In this document: positions 53,938-64,000 of the stretch, in pieces
How the letters are laid out: each line of letters opens with the position of its first letter
How positions within the stretch are numbered: position 1 is the stretch's first letter
Source of the DNA: Candidatus Brachybacterium merdavium
Lineage (GTDB): Bacteria; Actinomycetota; Actinomycetes; Actinomycetales; Dermabacteraceae
NCBI GenBank assembly: GCA_019118275.1
Contig: DWZH01000087.1
Location: 62,001 to 126,000, forward strand
Reading direction: 5' to 3'
Length of the DNA stretch: 64,000 nucleotides
Position numbers and translations under genes: made by a program
Notes under the pieces: generated by a model
What the model was told of the DNA's origin: nothing
The model's database searches: none
Seen by the model: the letters and a program-made list of their open reading frames with translations, nothing else

Positions 53938-55448
53938 CAGTTCGCTCCTGACACGAGCTCGGGGGCCTTGGCCAGCAGCGGTCCGCCCCAGGCGTCCTCG
54001 AGGAGCGCCTCGAGGGCGCCGCCGATGCGGTAGAGCCGCTCATCGGCCCGGGTGGGGGCCAGGAACTGGATGCCGGCCGGCAGGCCGTCCTCCGCCAGTC
54101 CGCTGGGCACGGAGATGCCCGGGACGCCGGCGAGGTTGGCGGGGATGGTGGCGATGTCGTTGAGGTACATCGCCAGGGGGTCGTCGATCTTCTCGCCCAG
54201 GCGGAAGGCGACGGTCGGCGAGGTCGGCGAGGCGAGCACGTCGACCTGGTCGAAGGCGGCGGAGAAGTCGCCCTGGACGAGAGTGCGCACCTTCTGGGCG
54301 CTGCCGTAGTAGGCGTCGTAGTAGCCGGCCGACAGGGCGTAGGTTCCCAGCAGGATGCGCCGCTTGGCCTCCTGACCGAAGCCGGCGCCGCGGGTGGCCT
54401 TCATGACCGACTCGGCGGTCGGGCTGTCCTCGGGCACGACCCGCAGTCCGAAGCGCATGCCGTCGAACTTCGCGAGGTTGCTCGAGGCCTCCGAGGGCAT
54501 GATCAGGTAGTAGGCGCCCAGCGCGTAGCGGAAGTTCGGGCAGGAGATCGGCACGATCTCGGCACCGGCCTGCTCGAGCTGCGCCAGGGACTCGGTGAAG
54601 CGCGCGCGGACCTCGGGATCGAAGCCCTCGCCCTCGAGCTCGGAGATGACGCCGATGCGCATCCCCCGCACGTCCTTGCGATGTGCCGCCTCGGCGTAGG
54701 CACCGACCGGGTCGGGCAACGAGGTGGAGTCCAGCGGGTCGTGGCCGGCGATCAACTCGTGCAGCAGGGCGGCGTCCTCGACGGTGCGGGCCACCGGACC
54801 GGCCTGGTCCAGGGAGCTGGCCAGCGCGATCAGCCCGTAGCGGGAGACGGAGCCGTAGGTGGGTTTGACGCCGACGGTGCCGGTGACGGCGCCGGGCTGA
54901 CGGATCGAGCCGCCGGTATCGCTGCCGATCGCCAGCGGCGCCTCGTAGGAGGCCACGGCGGCCGAGCTGCCGCCGCCCGAGCCGCCCGGGATGCGCTCAC
55001 GGTCCCAGGGATTGCGGGTGGGCCCGAAGGCACTGCTCTCGGTCGAGGAGCCCATCGCGAACTCGTCCATGTTGGTCTTGCCCAGGATGGGCAGACCGGC
55101 TGAGCGCAGCGTGGCCACGAGGGTGGCGTCGTAGGGAGGGAGCCAGCCCTCGAGCATCTTGGAGCCGGCCGTGGTGGGGATGCCCTCGGTCACGGCGACG
55201 TCCTTGACCGCGATGGGCACACCCGCCAGCGGGTGCAGTTCCTCGCCGGCGCTGCGGCGTGCGTCCACGTCCCGGGCGGTGGTCAGGGCTTCCTCCTCGC
55301 TGACATGGAGGAAAGCGTTCAGATCGGTGTCCACGGCGCGGATGCGGTCGAGGTGGGCGCAGGTGAGATCCTCGGAAGTGATCTCGCCGGCGGCGAGCGC
55401 AGCGGCCTGGGCGGCCGCGCTGCGGCGGATGGTGTCGTTCATGCTCAT
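53937..55448 (-). CDS. gatA: Glu-tRNA(Gln)/Asp-tRNA(Asn) amidotransferase subunit A
   Basis: Amidase-signature subunit that releases ammonia from glutamine. The 503-residue protein has the Ser-cisSer-Lys triad: Lys in [11 protein letters not shown] (about 79), Ser in [10 protein letters not shown] (about 155) and the nucleophile Ser in [11 protein letters not shown] (about 178). Its ATG overlaps the gatC stop as ATGA and its stop overlaps gatB, so the three subunits are made together. Confidence 0.97.
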   Translation of the reverse strand: MSMNDTIRRSAAAQAAALAAGEITSEDLTCAHLDRIRAVDTDLNAFLHVSEEEALTTARDVDARRSAGEELHPLAGVPIAVKDVAVTEGIPTTAGSKMLEGWLPPYDATLVATLRSAGLPILGKTNMDEFAMGSSTESSAFGPTRNPWDRERIPGGSGGGSSAAVASYEAPLAIGSDTGGSIRQPGAVTGTVGVKPTYGSVSRYGLIALASSLDQAGPVARTVEDAALLHELIAGHDPLDSTSLPDPVGAYAEAAHRKDVRGMRIGVISELEGEGFDPEVRARFTESLAQLEQAGAEIVPISCPNFRYALGAYYLIMPSEASSNLAKFDGMRFGLRVVPEDSPTAESVMKATRGAGFGQEAKRRILLGTYALSAGYYDAYYGSAQKVRTLVQGDFSAAFDQVDVLASPTSPTVAFRLGEKIDDPLAMYLNDIATIPANLAGVPGISVPSGLAEDGLPAGIQFLAPTRADERLYRIGGALEALLEDAWGGPLLAKAPELVSGAN

Positions 55449-55741
55449 TCCTCCCCCAGGATCTGCGGGACGGCGAAGCGGCCGTCCTCGGCCTCGGGCG
55501 CCCCGGAGAGCGCCTGCTCCTGCGTCAGGGTCTGGCCGACGACGTCCTCGCGGAAGACGTTGGTCATGGGGATGGGATGGGAGGTTGCGGGGACGTCGGC
55601 GGTCGCGACCTCGGAGACGGACGCAACTGCATCGATGATGGCGTCGAACTCGCCGGCGAGGCGGTCGACCTCCTCATCGGTCAGCTGGATCCGTGCGAGG
55701 TCGGCGAGGCGTGCGACGTCGTCTCGTCCGATCGAAGGCAT
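55445..55741 (-). CDS. gatC: Glu-tRNA(Gln)/Asp-tRNA(Asn) amidotransferase subunit C
   Basis: Small belt-like subunit (98 residues) that stabilises the GatA-GatB complex. [20 protein letters not shown] is the family N-terminus and the C-terminal half ([16 protein letters not shown] ... GRFAVPQIL) is typical. First gene of the gatCAB operon. The 71 bases to the upstream GNAT gene hold its promoter if it is not read through. Confidence 0.96.
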   Translation of the reverse strand: MPSIGRDDVARLADLARIQLTDEEVDRLAGEFDAIIDAVASVSEVATADVPATSHPIPMTNVFREDVVGQTLTQEQALSGAPEAEDGRFAVPQILGEE

Positions 55742-55812
55742 GGGGACATCCTAGATCGCTCCGGGCACCGCTCGCACAGCGCCCCTCCCGCCGGAGGGAT
55801 CCGACGCGAGTA

Positions 55813-56646
55813 TCACCTCGTGGCGCCCTCAGGGCGGACGCGATAGTGATAGGCGCCGAGGGGGCGCAGACCCAGGCCCCGGTACATGCGGGCGGCGGCC
55901 TGCCCGGTGTCGGTGGTCTCGACCTCCAGCAGGGCACGGTCCGCCCCCTGCGCGGCGGCGAGAGTGAGCAGGGAGCCGACCACCGCGGTGCCGAGCCCCT
56001 GCCGGCGGTGCTCTTCGGCCACCGCGATGTGGTTCAGCACTGCCGCGCTCGTGCGCCCGGTCTCCACCAGGGCGGCCCGCCCGACCGCTACCACCGCGTC
56101 GGAGCCGGCGGGCAGGGAGAGCTGGATGGCGGGGCTGCCGGCCATGATGTCCCGCACGGTGCGCCGGGCGTCCTCACCCTCACGGGGTGCCAGTCTCCAG
56201 GCACCGTCGAACCAGTCCTCGTCCAGCCCTCCGGTGCGGATCACGGCCTGTGGATGCGGGGCGGGCAGGCGAGCCGGATCCAGCGCCCGTTCCAGGATCC
56301 GGCTGTGGCCTTCGGCGCTGTAGCCGCGGCCCTCCAAGAGGGTATCCAGCTCTGCCGCGGGTCCGTGCTCCCGGAGGATGCGGAAGGTGGGCGCGGCGCC
56401 CGCGCTCTGCATCAGCGCCTCCACCCGGGAGACCGCCTGCTCGAGAGCATCGCGGTCCGCGGGCACCTCGAGTGCGACGGCGCTGTTGGCGCGGCGGGTG
56501 ATGCCACGCGAACGCAGGAGGGCGAAGCCCTCGACATCGAGCCGGGCCAGTGGCCTCCACCCTCCGATCAGCGCCTCGAGCAGTCTCGTCCCGGTCAGGG
56601 GCCGGGGGCCGCGGGCTGCCGTGCTGTTCCTGCTGCGTGAGGCCAT
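55813..56646 (-). CDS. GNAT family N-acetyltransferase
   Basis: A 277-residue acyltransferase. The C-terminal GNAT domain (about residues 135-275) has the acetyl-CoA motif VAEEHRRQGLGTAVVGSLL and ends with AARMYRGLGLRPLGAYHYR. The N-terminal half is a second, degenerate GNAT-like unit (FALLRSRGI ... TFRILREHG), so the protein is probably a two-domain GNAT as common in actinobacteria. Substrate unknown. It lies upstream of gatCAB on the same strand and could share its transcript. Confidence 0.86.
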   Translation of the reverse strand: MASRSRNSTAARGPRPLTGTRLLEALIGGWRPLARLDVEGFALLRSRGITRRANSAVALEVPADRDALEQAVSRVEALMQSAGAAPTFRILREHGPAAELDTLLEGRGYSAEGHSRILERALDPARLPAPHPQAVIRTGGLDEDWFDGAWRLAPREGEDARRTVRDIMAGSPAIQLSLPAGSDAVVAVGRAALVETGRTSAAVLNHIAVAEEHRRQGLGTAVVGSLLTLAAAQGADRALLEVETTDTGQAAARMYRGLGLRPLGAYHYRVRPEGATR

Positions 56647-56824
56647 GGCTGCATCCTAGAGGCGGTGGCCGCCGGGACCGTCCGCACCCGGTGCGGCCCC
56701 GCCCCGTGGCCCGGCTGCGCGGTGGGATCGGGCGCGGACGCCCCGGGGGCGGGGCCGGTAAGATCGGGTGCCCCGCGGTCATCTGATCGCTTCAGAGAAT
56801 CAGCCATCCTGGAAAGGCGCCGCC

Positions 56825-57094
56825 ATGTCCGTCGACCCGCACGCCGACTACTTCTCGCACGATCCCGAGGACGGGGAGGAGCTCTCGGACGATCCCCGTA
56901 TCCGAGAGCAGCAGGAGTACGAGGCCCGCATGCGCCGCGCTCTGGCCACCAAGGAGGATCCGCTGCGGGATGACGAGTCCACCTCGGAACGTCTGCGCCG
57001 CCTGGCGCGCGAGGATAAGGACCGGTCCGAGCGGGATCGGTCCGACGGCTCGGAACCGGATCGGAGCGGCTCGGGCGGGCCCACGTCGAACTGA
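56825..57094 (+). CDS. Small highly charged hypothetical protein
   Basis: An 89-residue protein started at ATG 56825 after GAAAGG; 19 more codons are open upstream but fit poorly. It is almost entirely hydrophilic, rich in Asp, Glu, Arg and Ser, with repeated D-R-S units near the end (RSERDRSDGSEPDRSG), and is probably disordered. No domain recognised. It precedes the RecQ gene by 87 bases on the same strand. Coding is supported by the ribosome site and codon pattern rather than by homology. Confidence 0.6.
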   Translation: MSVDPHADYFSHDPEDGEELSDDPRIREQQEYEARMRRALATKEDPLRDDESTSERLRRLAREDKDRSERDRSDGSEPDRSGSGGPTSN

Positions 57095-57181
57095 TCATCC
57101 CACGTCTCCTCCCGCAGTGAGGTCCATCCACATCCGTACTCGGGCGGAGCGGTTGTCAGGCGGACTTGGGAGACTGGCGCG

Positions 57182-59410
57182 ATGGACTCCCCCACTGGTG
57201 GCAATGCCTGCCTGTACAGCGAAGCCCGCACAGCGCTGAAGGACCTGACGGGCCGGGCCGACGCGGATTTCCGTGCCGGCCAGTTCGATGCGATCTCGGC
57301 GCTGGTCGAGCAGCAGCGACGAGTGCTGGTGGTCCAGCGCACCGGCTGGGGCAAATCCGCGGTGTACTTCCTGTCGGCCCTGCTGCAGCGGCGGCGGGGC
57401 GCGGGTCCGGCGCTGATCATCTCCCCTCTGATCGCCCTGATGCGCGATCAGGTGGCAGCTGCCCGCCGCGCCGGAGTACGGGCGGAGGCGATCAGCTCGG
57501 CCAACGCCACCGAGTGGGGCGACATCGAACGCGCCCTGGCGGCCGATCAGCTCGACGTGCTGCTGGTCTCCCCGGAACGGCTGGTCAATCCCCGGTTCCG
57601 CGAGGAGCAGCTGCCGTTGCTGCTGGAGCGGTGCGGACTGCTGGTGATCGACGAGGCGCACTGCATCTCCGACTGGGGCCATGATTTCCGGCCCGACTAC
57701 CGACGGTTGCGGGACCTGGTGGCGCAGCTCGGAGCCCAGGTGCCGGTGCTCGCGACCACGGCGACCGCGAACTCCCGGGTGGTGGCCGATGTGGCCGAGC
57801 AGCTGGAGGTCGAGGCCCCGGGCGCCCAGCCCGTGCTGACTCTGCGCGGCTCCCTCACCCGGGAGTCGCTGCGTCTGGGCTGCCTCCAACTGCCTGATGA
57901 CCGGTCCCGCCTGCAGTACCTGCTCGAGCATCTCGATGAGCTTCCCGGCTCGGGCATCATCTACACGCTCACCGTCTCGGCGGCCGAGGATCTCGCAGAC
58001 CTGCTCAACACGCCCGAGCGTCCGGTGGCCGCCTACACCGGTCGCACGGATCCCGAGGACCGCGCCCGGCTCGAGCAGGAGCTCAAGGACAACCAGGTCA
58101 AGGCCCTGGCGGCCACCAGTGCCCTGGGGATGGGCTTCGACAAGCCGGACCTGGGCTTCGTCGTGCACCTGGGGGCGCCGAGCTCCCCAGTGGCCTACTA
58201 CCAGCAGGTGGGACGCGCCGGCCGCGCGACCGACACGGCCGAGGTGCTGCTGCTGCCCGGCCGCGAGGATCGGGCGATCTGGGAGTACTTCGCCACCGCG
58301 TCGATGCCGTCACAGGAGAATGCGAGCAGCGTGCTCGAGGCGCTGGCCTCCTCCGACAGGCCGCTGTCCACCCCCGCGCTCGAAGCGCGCGTGGATGTGC
58401 GGCGCACCGCCCTGGAACTACTGCTGAAGGTGCTCGCGGTCGATGGCGCGGTCGAGAACGTGAAGGGTGGCTGGGTCGCGACCGGAACTCCCTGGGAGTA
58501 CGACGCCCAGCGCTACGAGAACGTGGCCCGCACCCGCCGCGAGGAGCAGCAGGCGATGCTCGCCTACGAGGGTCTGGAGCCCGGCGATCCCGCCAACTGC
58601 CGCATGGTCTTCCTCGCCCGGCAGCTCGACGACGACACCGCACGCCCGTGCGGTCGCTGCGACATCTGCGCCGGGCCCTGGTACCCGCCGCCGATCCCGG
58701 GCGGCTCGACCGCGACCGGGTCCGGTCCCGACCACGGCGCGGGCGCAGCCGCCGACCGCGTCTCCTCCCTGCTGGACCGCGTCGGCGTGCCGATCCAGCC
58801 CCGGGCGCAGTGGCCGCAGGGCCTGGACCGGCTGGGTGTGGTCGATGAGTCGGGCAAGACCCCGCGCGGCAGGATCCCCACCGAGCACCGGGCCGAGGAA
58901 GGACGGGTGGTGGCCCGCCTGTCGGATCTGGGTTGGGCGGCGACGCTGCGGGAGGTGCTGCGCACCGATCAGGACGGACGCCGGATCGACGGACCGGTCC
59001 CGGAGACGCTCGGCAGGCGCATCGTCGAGGTGCTCGCCGCCTGGGACTGGTCCCAGCGACCCGCAGCAGTGGCCGCGATCCCCTCGGTCACCCGGCCGCA
59101 GCTGGTGGGGTCGCTGGCCACAGGCATCGCCTCGGTCGGCCGGCTGGAGGATCTCGGTGCCCTGGGACTCTCGGCCGGGGCCGCTCCCCTGCGCGCCGGC
59201 GGCAACAGCGCCTTCCGGGTGGCCGACCTGTGGGATCGCTTCACGGTTCCGCCCGAGCTGCAGCAGCGCTTGGATCAGCTCGGCGGTGCGCCGATCCTGC
59301 TGGTGGATGACACCGTCTCCTCCCGCTGGACCATGACCGTGGCCGCCCGTCTGCTGCGGCGGGCCGGATCCGGTCCCGTGCTCCCGCTGGCGCTCGCGCT
59401 GGAGGGCTGA
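57182..59410 (+). CDS. RecQ-family DNA helicase with C-terminal phosphoribosyltransferase-like domain
   Basis: A 742-residue ATP-dependent 3'-5' DNA helicase of the RecQ type. Walker A is RTGWGKSA (53-60), motif II is VIDEAHCISDWGHDFRPD (about 155), and the arginine-finger motif is QQVGRAGRA (about 342). A RecQ zinc site is seen as Cys near 472 plus PCGRCDIC near 491-498. In place of an HRDC domain the C-terminus (about 560-742) ends with LLVDDTVSSRWTMTVAARLL, the PRPP-loop signature of ComF-like phosphoribosyltransferases. I recall related proteins in other actinobacteria. Repair or DNA-damage role is family inference; the tail's activity is unknown. Confidence 0.9.
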   Translation: MDSPTGGNACLYSEARTALKDLTGRADADFRAGQFDAISALVEQQRRVLVVQRTGWGKSAVYFLSALLQRRRGAGPALIISPLIALMRDQVAAARRAGVRAEAISSANATEWGDIERALAADQLDVLLVSPERLVNPRFREEQLPLLLERCGLLVIDEAHCISDWGHDFRPDYRRLRDLVAQLGAQVPVLATTATANSRVVADVAEQLEVEAPGAQPVLTLRGSLTRESLRLGCLQLPDDRSRLQYLLEHLDELPGSGIIYTLTVSAAEDLADLLNTPERPVAAYTGRTDPEDRARLEQELKDNQVKALAATSALGMGFDKPDLGFVVHLGAPSSPVAYYQQVGRAGRATDTAEVLLLPGREDRAIWEYFATASMPSQENASSVLEALASSDRPLSTPALEARVDVRRTALELLLKVLAVDGAVENVKGGWVATGTPWEYDAQRYENVARTRREEQQAMLAYEGLEPGDPANCRMVFLARQLDDDTARPCGRCDICAGPWYPPPIPGGSTATGSGPDHGAGAAADRVSSLLDRVGVPIQPRAQWPQGLDRLGVVDESGKTPRGRIPTEHRAEEGRVVARLSDLGWAATLREVLRTDQDGRRIDGPVPETLGRRIVEVLAAWDWSQRPAAVAAIPSVTRPQLVGSLATGIASVGRLEDLGALGLSAGAAPLRAGGNSAFRVADLWDRFTVPPELQQRLDQLGGAPILLVDDTVSSRWTMTVAARLLRRAGSGPVLPLALALEG

Positions 59411-59442
59411 GCCGGCCCGCGCTCGCTCACTGCCTGGGAACG

Positions 59443-60258
59443 TCAGTCCATCCAGGAGGAGATCATGGTCAGGCTCTGCCGGATCCGGTCGTAGTCGACG
59501 GTCCGGGCATCGACGACTCCGGAGGCTTCGAGCGAGACCGTGCCGCCGTATCCGCGCGAGCGGAGCCCGCGCATGAAGCCCGCGAGGTCGAGCGTGCCCT
59601 GACCGGGATGCAGGTACTTCCGGCGTCCGGCGTCATCGGTCATGGAGCCGGCGAAGTCCTTGATCTGGACATGGTCGACGGCCCCGGATTCCCATAGGGC
59701 GTCATCGGCGATCGCCTCCTCCAGCTCGCCGTGGTTCCCGAGGAACTCGGTGTCCAGCGTCACGCGGGTGCGGGGGTCGGCTGCCAGGGACGCATGGATC
59801 GCGGGCAAGGGGGTCGAGGTGACGCGCCAGATCGTCTCGACCGAGAGATCCAGTCCGTGCTCCTCGGTGACATCGAGCAGACGAGGCAGCGTGGCGACAG
59901 CCGTCGCCACGGATTCCTCCGTATCGGGCTGGCTCCACAGGTGCAGTACGAGGGTGCGGGCACCGAGTGCGGTCGCCAGGTGGCAGTTGGCCCTCAGCAG
60001 CTCGGCGGCGCGTTCGTGGTCCTCAGGTGCCGGCGAGCTGGCCAGAGAGCCGATGGACTTCTCGGTGTGCAGCACCGGGATGCTGGCACCGGTGGCGCGG
60101 AGCTCGCGGGCGGCGGTATCGATGGCGTCGTACCAGGGGGTGTAGAAGATCGCCTCGATCCCGTCCGCCCCGAGCGCACGGATGCCCTCTGCCACGGTGG
60201 ACGGCTCACACCGGTCGGGGTGACGGGAGAAGGCTCCCGTGGAACACAGCAGCCGCAT
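59443..60258 (-). CDS. Sugar phosphate isomerase/epimerase-like TIM-barrel protein
   Basis: A 271-residue AP-endonuclease-2-type barrel. Conserved acidic and His metal positions fit VLHTEKSIG, LVLHLWSQP, the Glu in LSVETIW, LDTEFLG, HVQIKDFAG and SLEASGVVD, arranged in order around the barrel as in xylose-isomerase-like epimerases. No substrate clue is present. It starts one base after the ligA stop, so it is co-translated with DNA ligase, though a functional link is doubtful. Confidence 0.85.
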   Translation of the reverse strand: MRLLCSTGAFSRHPDRCEPSTVAEGIRALGADGIEAIFYTPWYDAIDTAARELRATGASIPVLHTEKSIGSLASSPAPEDHERAAELLRANCHLATALGARTLVLHLWSQPDTEESVATAVATLPRLLDVTEEHGLDLSVETIWRVTSTPLPAIHASLAADPRTRVTLDTEFLGNHGELEEAIADDALWESGAVDHVQIKDFAGSMTDDAGRRKYLHPGQGTLDLAGFMRGLRSRGYGGTVSLEASGVVDARTVDYDRIRQSLTMISSWMD

Positions 60259-60259
60259 C

Positions 60260-62752
<2,493 letters not shown>

Positions 62753-63673
62753 TCAGCCGCGCGCGGTGGCCCCGCGCAGGGCACGCAGGGACGGTTCGAG
62801 ACGCTCGGGCGGAGGACCGTCCCAGACCGCTCGCAGGGAGCGCCGCAGGTTCACACCGCGCACGGGGATCCGCACCAGACGCCCCTCGCGCAGGTCCGCT
62901 GCCACGACCAGCTCGCTGAGCAGCGCACAGCCCGCTCCCCCGGCCACGGCCGTGCGCACCGCAGCGTTGGAGTGCAGGACCATCGCCGGCTCGGCGACCG
63001 GACGGGGCGCCAGAGCGGTGGCCAGGACCTCGCGGGTTCCCGATCCCTCCTCGCGGACGATCAGGGCGGTCGCGGCGAGCTGCTCGGCGTCGACTCCGGA
63101 GCTGCGGATGCTCTCGTCCTCGGCCCAGGGATGGATGGGGGCGACCACGGCGACCAGATGGTCGTGGCCGATCACGCATGAGTCGAGATCACCGGGCGTC
63201 TCGCCGCCCTCGATGAACCCGAGGTCGGCCCGCGCGCGGCGCAGGGCCGAGATCACGCCGGCGGTGTTCTCCACCTCGAAGGTCGCGGGCACTCCCGGCA
63301 GCTCGGCGGCCAGGGATGCGAGGAAGATCGGCATCAGGTGCTCGGCGATGGTCTGGGAGGCGACGATGCGCACCGGTCCGTGACCGGCCGAGTACCGGAC
63401 CTGCTCGACCAGGCCGTCGGCCGCGTCGAGCACGCGCCGTGCATGCTCGATGGCCACCCGCCCCTCCGCCGTGGGTTCGGAGCCACGGGCGCCGCGGTCG
63501 AAGACACGCACCCCGAGCCGCCTCTCCAGCCGCGAGAGCTGACGGGAGGCGTTGGGCTGGGCGATGCCCAGGGCGGAGGAGGCCGCCGAGAGGCTGCCCA
63601 GCTCGGCGACGGTGACCAGGAGCTCGAGGGAGTCCAGGTCGGGGCGTGTGACGTGACTGCGAAACCCAGACAT
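62753..63673 (-). CDS. LysR-family regulator, CysB/YeiE-like group
   Basis: A 306-residue transcription factor with winged helix-turn-helix at about 14-70 (LELLVTVAELGSLSAASSAL, PNASRQLSRLERRLGVRVF) and a substrate-binding effector domain from 95. It is divergent from the gene at 63769, whose start fits the YeiH family. LysR genes beside YeiH-type genes are a known pairing (yeiE-yeiH in enterobacteria), so it probably controls that neighbour. The inducer is unknown. 95 bases separate the starts. Confidence 0.88.
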   Translation of the reverse strand: MSGFRSHVTRPDLDSLELLVTVAELGSLSAASSALGIAQPNASRQLSRLERRLGVRVFDRGARGSEPTAEGRVAIEHARRVLDAADGLVEQVRYSAGHGPVRIVASQTIAEHLMPIFLASLAAELPGVPATFEVENTAGVISALRRARADLGFIEGGETPGDLDSCVIGHDHLVAVVAPIHPWAEDESIRSSGVDAEQLAATALIVREEGSGTREVLATALAPRPVAEPAMVLHSNAAVRTAVAGGAGCALLSELVVAADLREGRLVRIPVRGVNLRRSLRAVWDGPPPERLEPSLRALRGATARG

Positions 63674-63688
63674 ATCCGTGATGATATG
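63671..63688. promoter_or_regulatory. Palindrome over the LysR gene start
   Basis: CATAT (63671-63675) and ATATG (63684-63688) form an interrupted palindrome that includes the LysR start codon. Such dyads near a divergent promoter are typical autoregulatory LysR sites; the assignment is inferred. Confidence 0.4.
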
Positions 63689-63768
63689 ACCTGCAGCGGA
63701 TCGGGGACTACCGCCCGCGGCCCCGGAGCACGACGGTGGGACGCGTGCCTTTTCCAGCTCGAACCCGT

Positions 63769-64000
63769 ATGCCTTCCCCGGCCCCGGCGGCCGGCTCCCG
63801 CCCTTCCCTGCCCCGCCGCATCGGCCCGGGCCTGTTGCTGAGCCTCGCCGTCGGGGCCTTCACGCTCGCCTTGTCCCACATCATCCCGGCGGCCTCCCCC
63901 GCGCTGGTGGCGATCGTGCTCGGCACGCTCGCGGCCAACACGGTGCTACGGCGCCCCGCGACGGAGAAGGTGCTGCTGCCCGGCCTGCGGGTGTCCTCCC
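63769..64000 (+). CDS. YeiH-family (UPF0324/PSE) membrane protein, 5' part only
   Basis: Only the first 77 codons are in the window. From ATG 63769 the product has a short Pro/Arg-rich start and two hydrophobic stretches (GLLLSLAVGAFTLALSHIIP and SPALVAIVLGTLAANT), then VLLPGLRVSS, the conserved LLPGLR block of the YeiH family. An in-frame GTG at 63745 is an alternative start. Family members are proposed sulfate or anion exporters. The divergent LysR regulator supports the call. The rest lies beyond the window edge. Confidence 0.72.
   Translation, partial: MPSPAPAAGSRPSLPRRIGPGLLLSLAVGAFTLALSHIIPAASPALVAIVLGTLAANTVLRRPATEKVLLPGLRVSS

Noticed and set aside
52210..54033. A 607-codon plus-strand frame across gatB
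   Set aside because: GatB is unmistakable on the minus strand, coupled to gatA and gatC.
56825..60258. RecQ-like helicase cluster considered as a defence island
   Set aside because: Neighbours are a GNAT gene, gatCAB, an epimerase and ligA; no nuclease, methylase or toxin partner is present.

Overview
This window is GC-rich chromosomal DNA from a Gram-positive actinobacterium. The evidence is a ltbR(IclR)-leuCD ... murA ... plsC-gpsA-ddl-DUF3515-thiL ... rpmB-recG block in the usual actinobacterial order, a glutamyl-tRNA synthetase paired with GatCAB, long actinobacterial SerA and HelY-type helicase genes, and many one- and four-base stop/start overlaps. A Micrococcales genome such as Brachybacterium or another Dermabacteraceae member is my best guess. 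That guess rests on gene content and feel only, not on a search. I see no insertion sequence, prophage, CRISPR array or defence island; this is core and metabolic chromosome.

Layout. 1-14.7 kb: recG (cut by the window edge), rpmB, a tandem glycine riboswitch driving a DMT-family transporter, a zinc alcohol dehydrogenase, thiL, a DUF3515 lipoprotein, ddl, gpsA, plsC, a small conserved protein, murA, leuD, leuC and the divergent IclR regulator. 14.7-23.2 kb: a universal stress protein, two identical tRNA-Glu genes, tRNA-Gln, gltX with a fumarylacetoacetase-family gene, a DUF2199 protein, a conserved actinobacterial protein and a Ski2-like helicase. 23.5-32.1 kb: respiratory nitrate reductase narGHJI, a DUF6457 gene and the narK transporter. 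32.4-38.7 kb: a two-ACT-domain protein, cimA, ilvE, leuB and serA. 38.9-41.7 kb: a TetR regulator divergent from an ABC-2 export pair. 41.7-45.4 kb: ilvC, ilvN, ilvB and an ilvB attenuator with a leader peptide. 45.5-50.2 kb: nirB, nirD and a fused siroheme-synthesis gene. 50.4-64 kb: ilvD, gatB, gatA, gatC, a GNAT acetyltransferase, a small charged protein, a RecQ helicase with a phosphoribosyltransferase-like tail, a TIM-barrel epimerase, ligA, a LysR regulator and the start of a YeiH-family membrane protein.

How it works together. The window holds a full citramalate route to isoleucine (cimA, leuCD, leuB, ilvBN, ilvC, ilvD, ilvE) and most of valine and leucine synthesis; leuA is not here. 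Nitrate handling is also nearly complete: narK for transport, narGHJI to nitrite, and nirBD plus its own siroheme synthase to ammonium. tRNA-Gln, tRNA-Glu, gltX and gatCAB together make the indirect Gln-tRNA pathway. Visible control elements are the glycine riboswitch with a possible RBS-masking hairpin, the ilvB leader peptide ([12 protein letters not shown]) with its terminator, and palindromes beside the TetR and LysR genes. A recurring oddity is short tandem duplication at the 3' ends of genes (after the IclR gene, the ABC permease, between the siroheme gene and ilvD, and after gatB).
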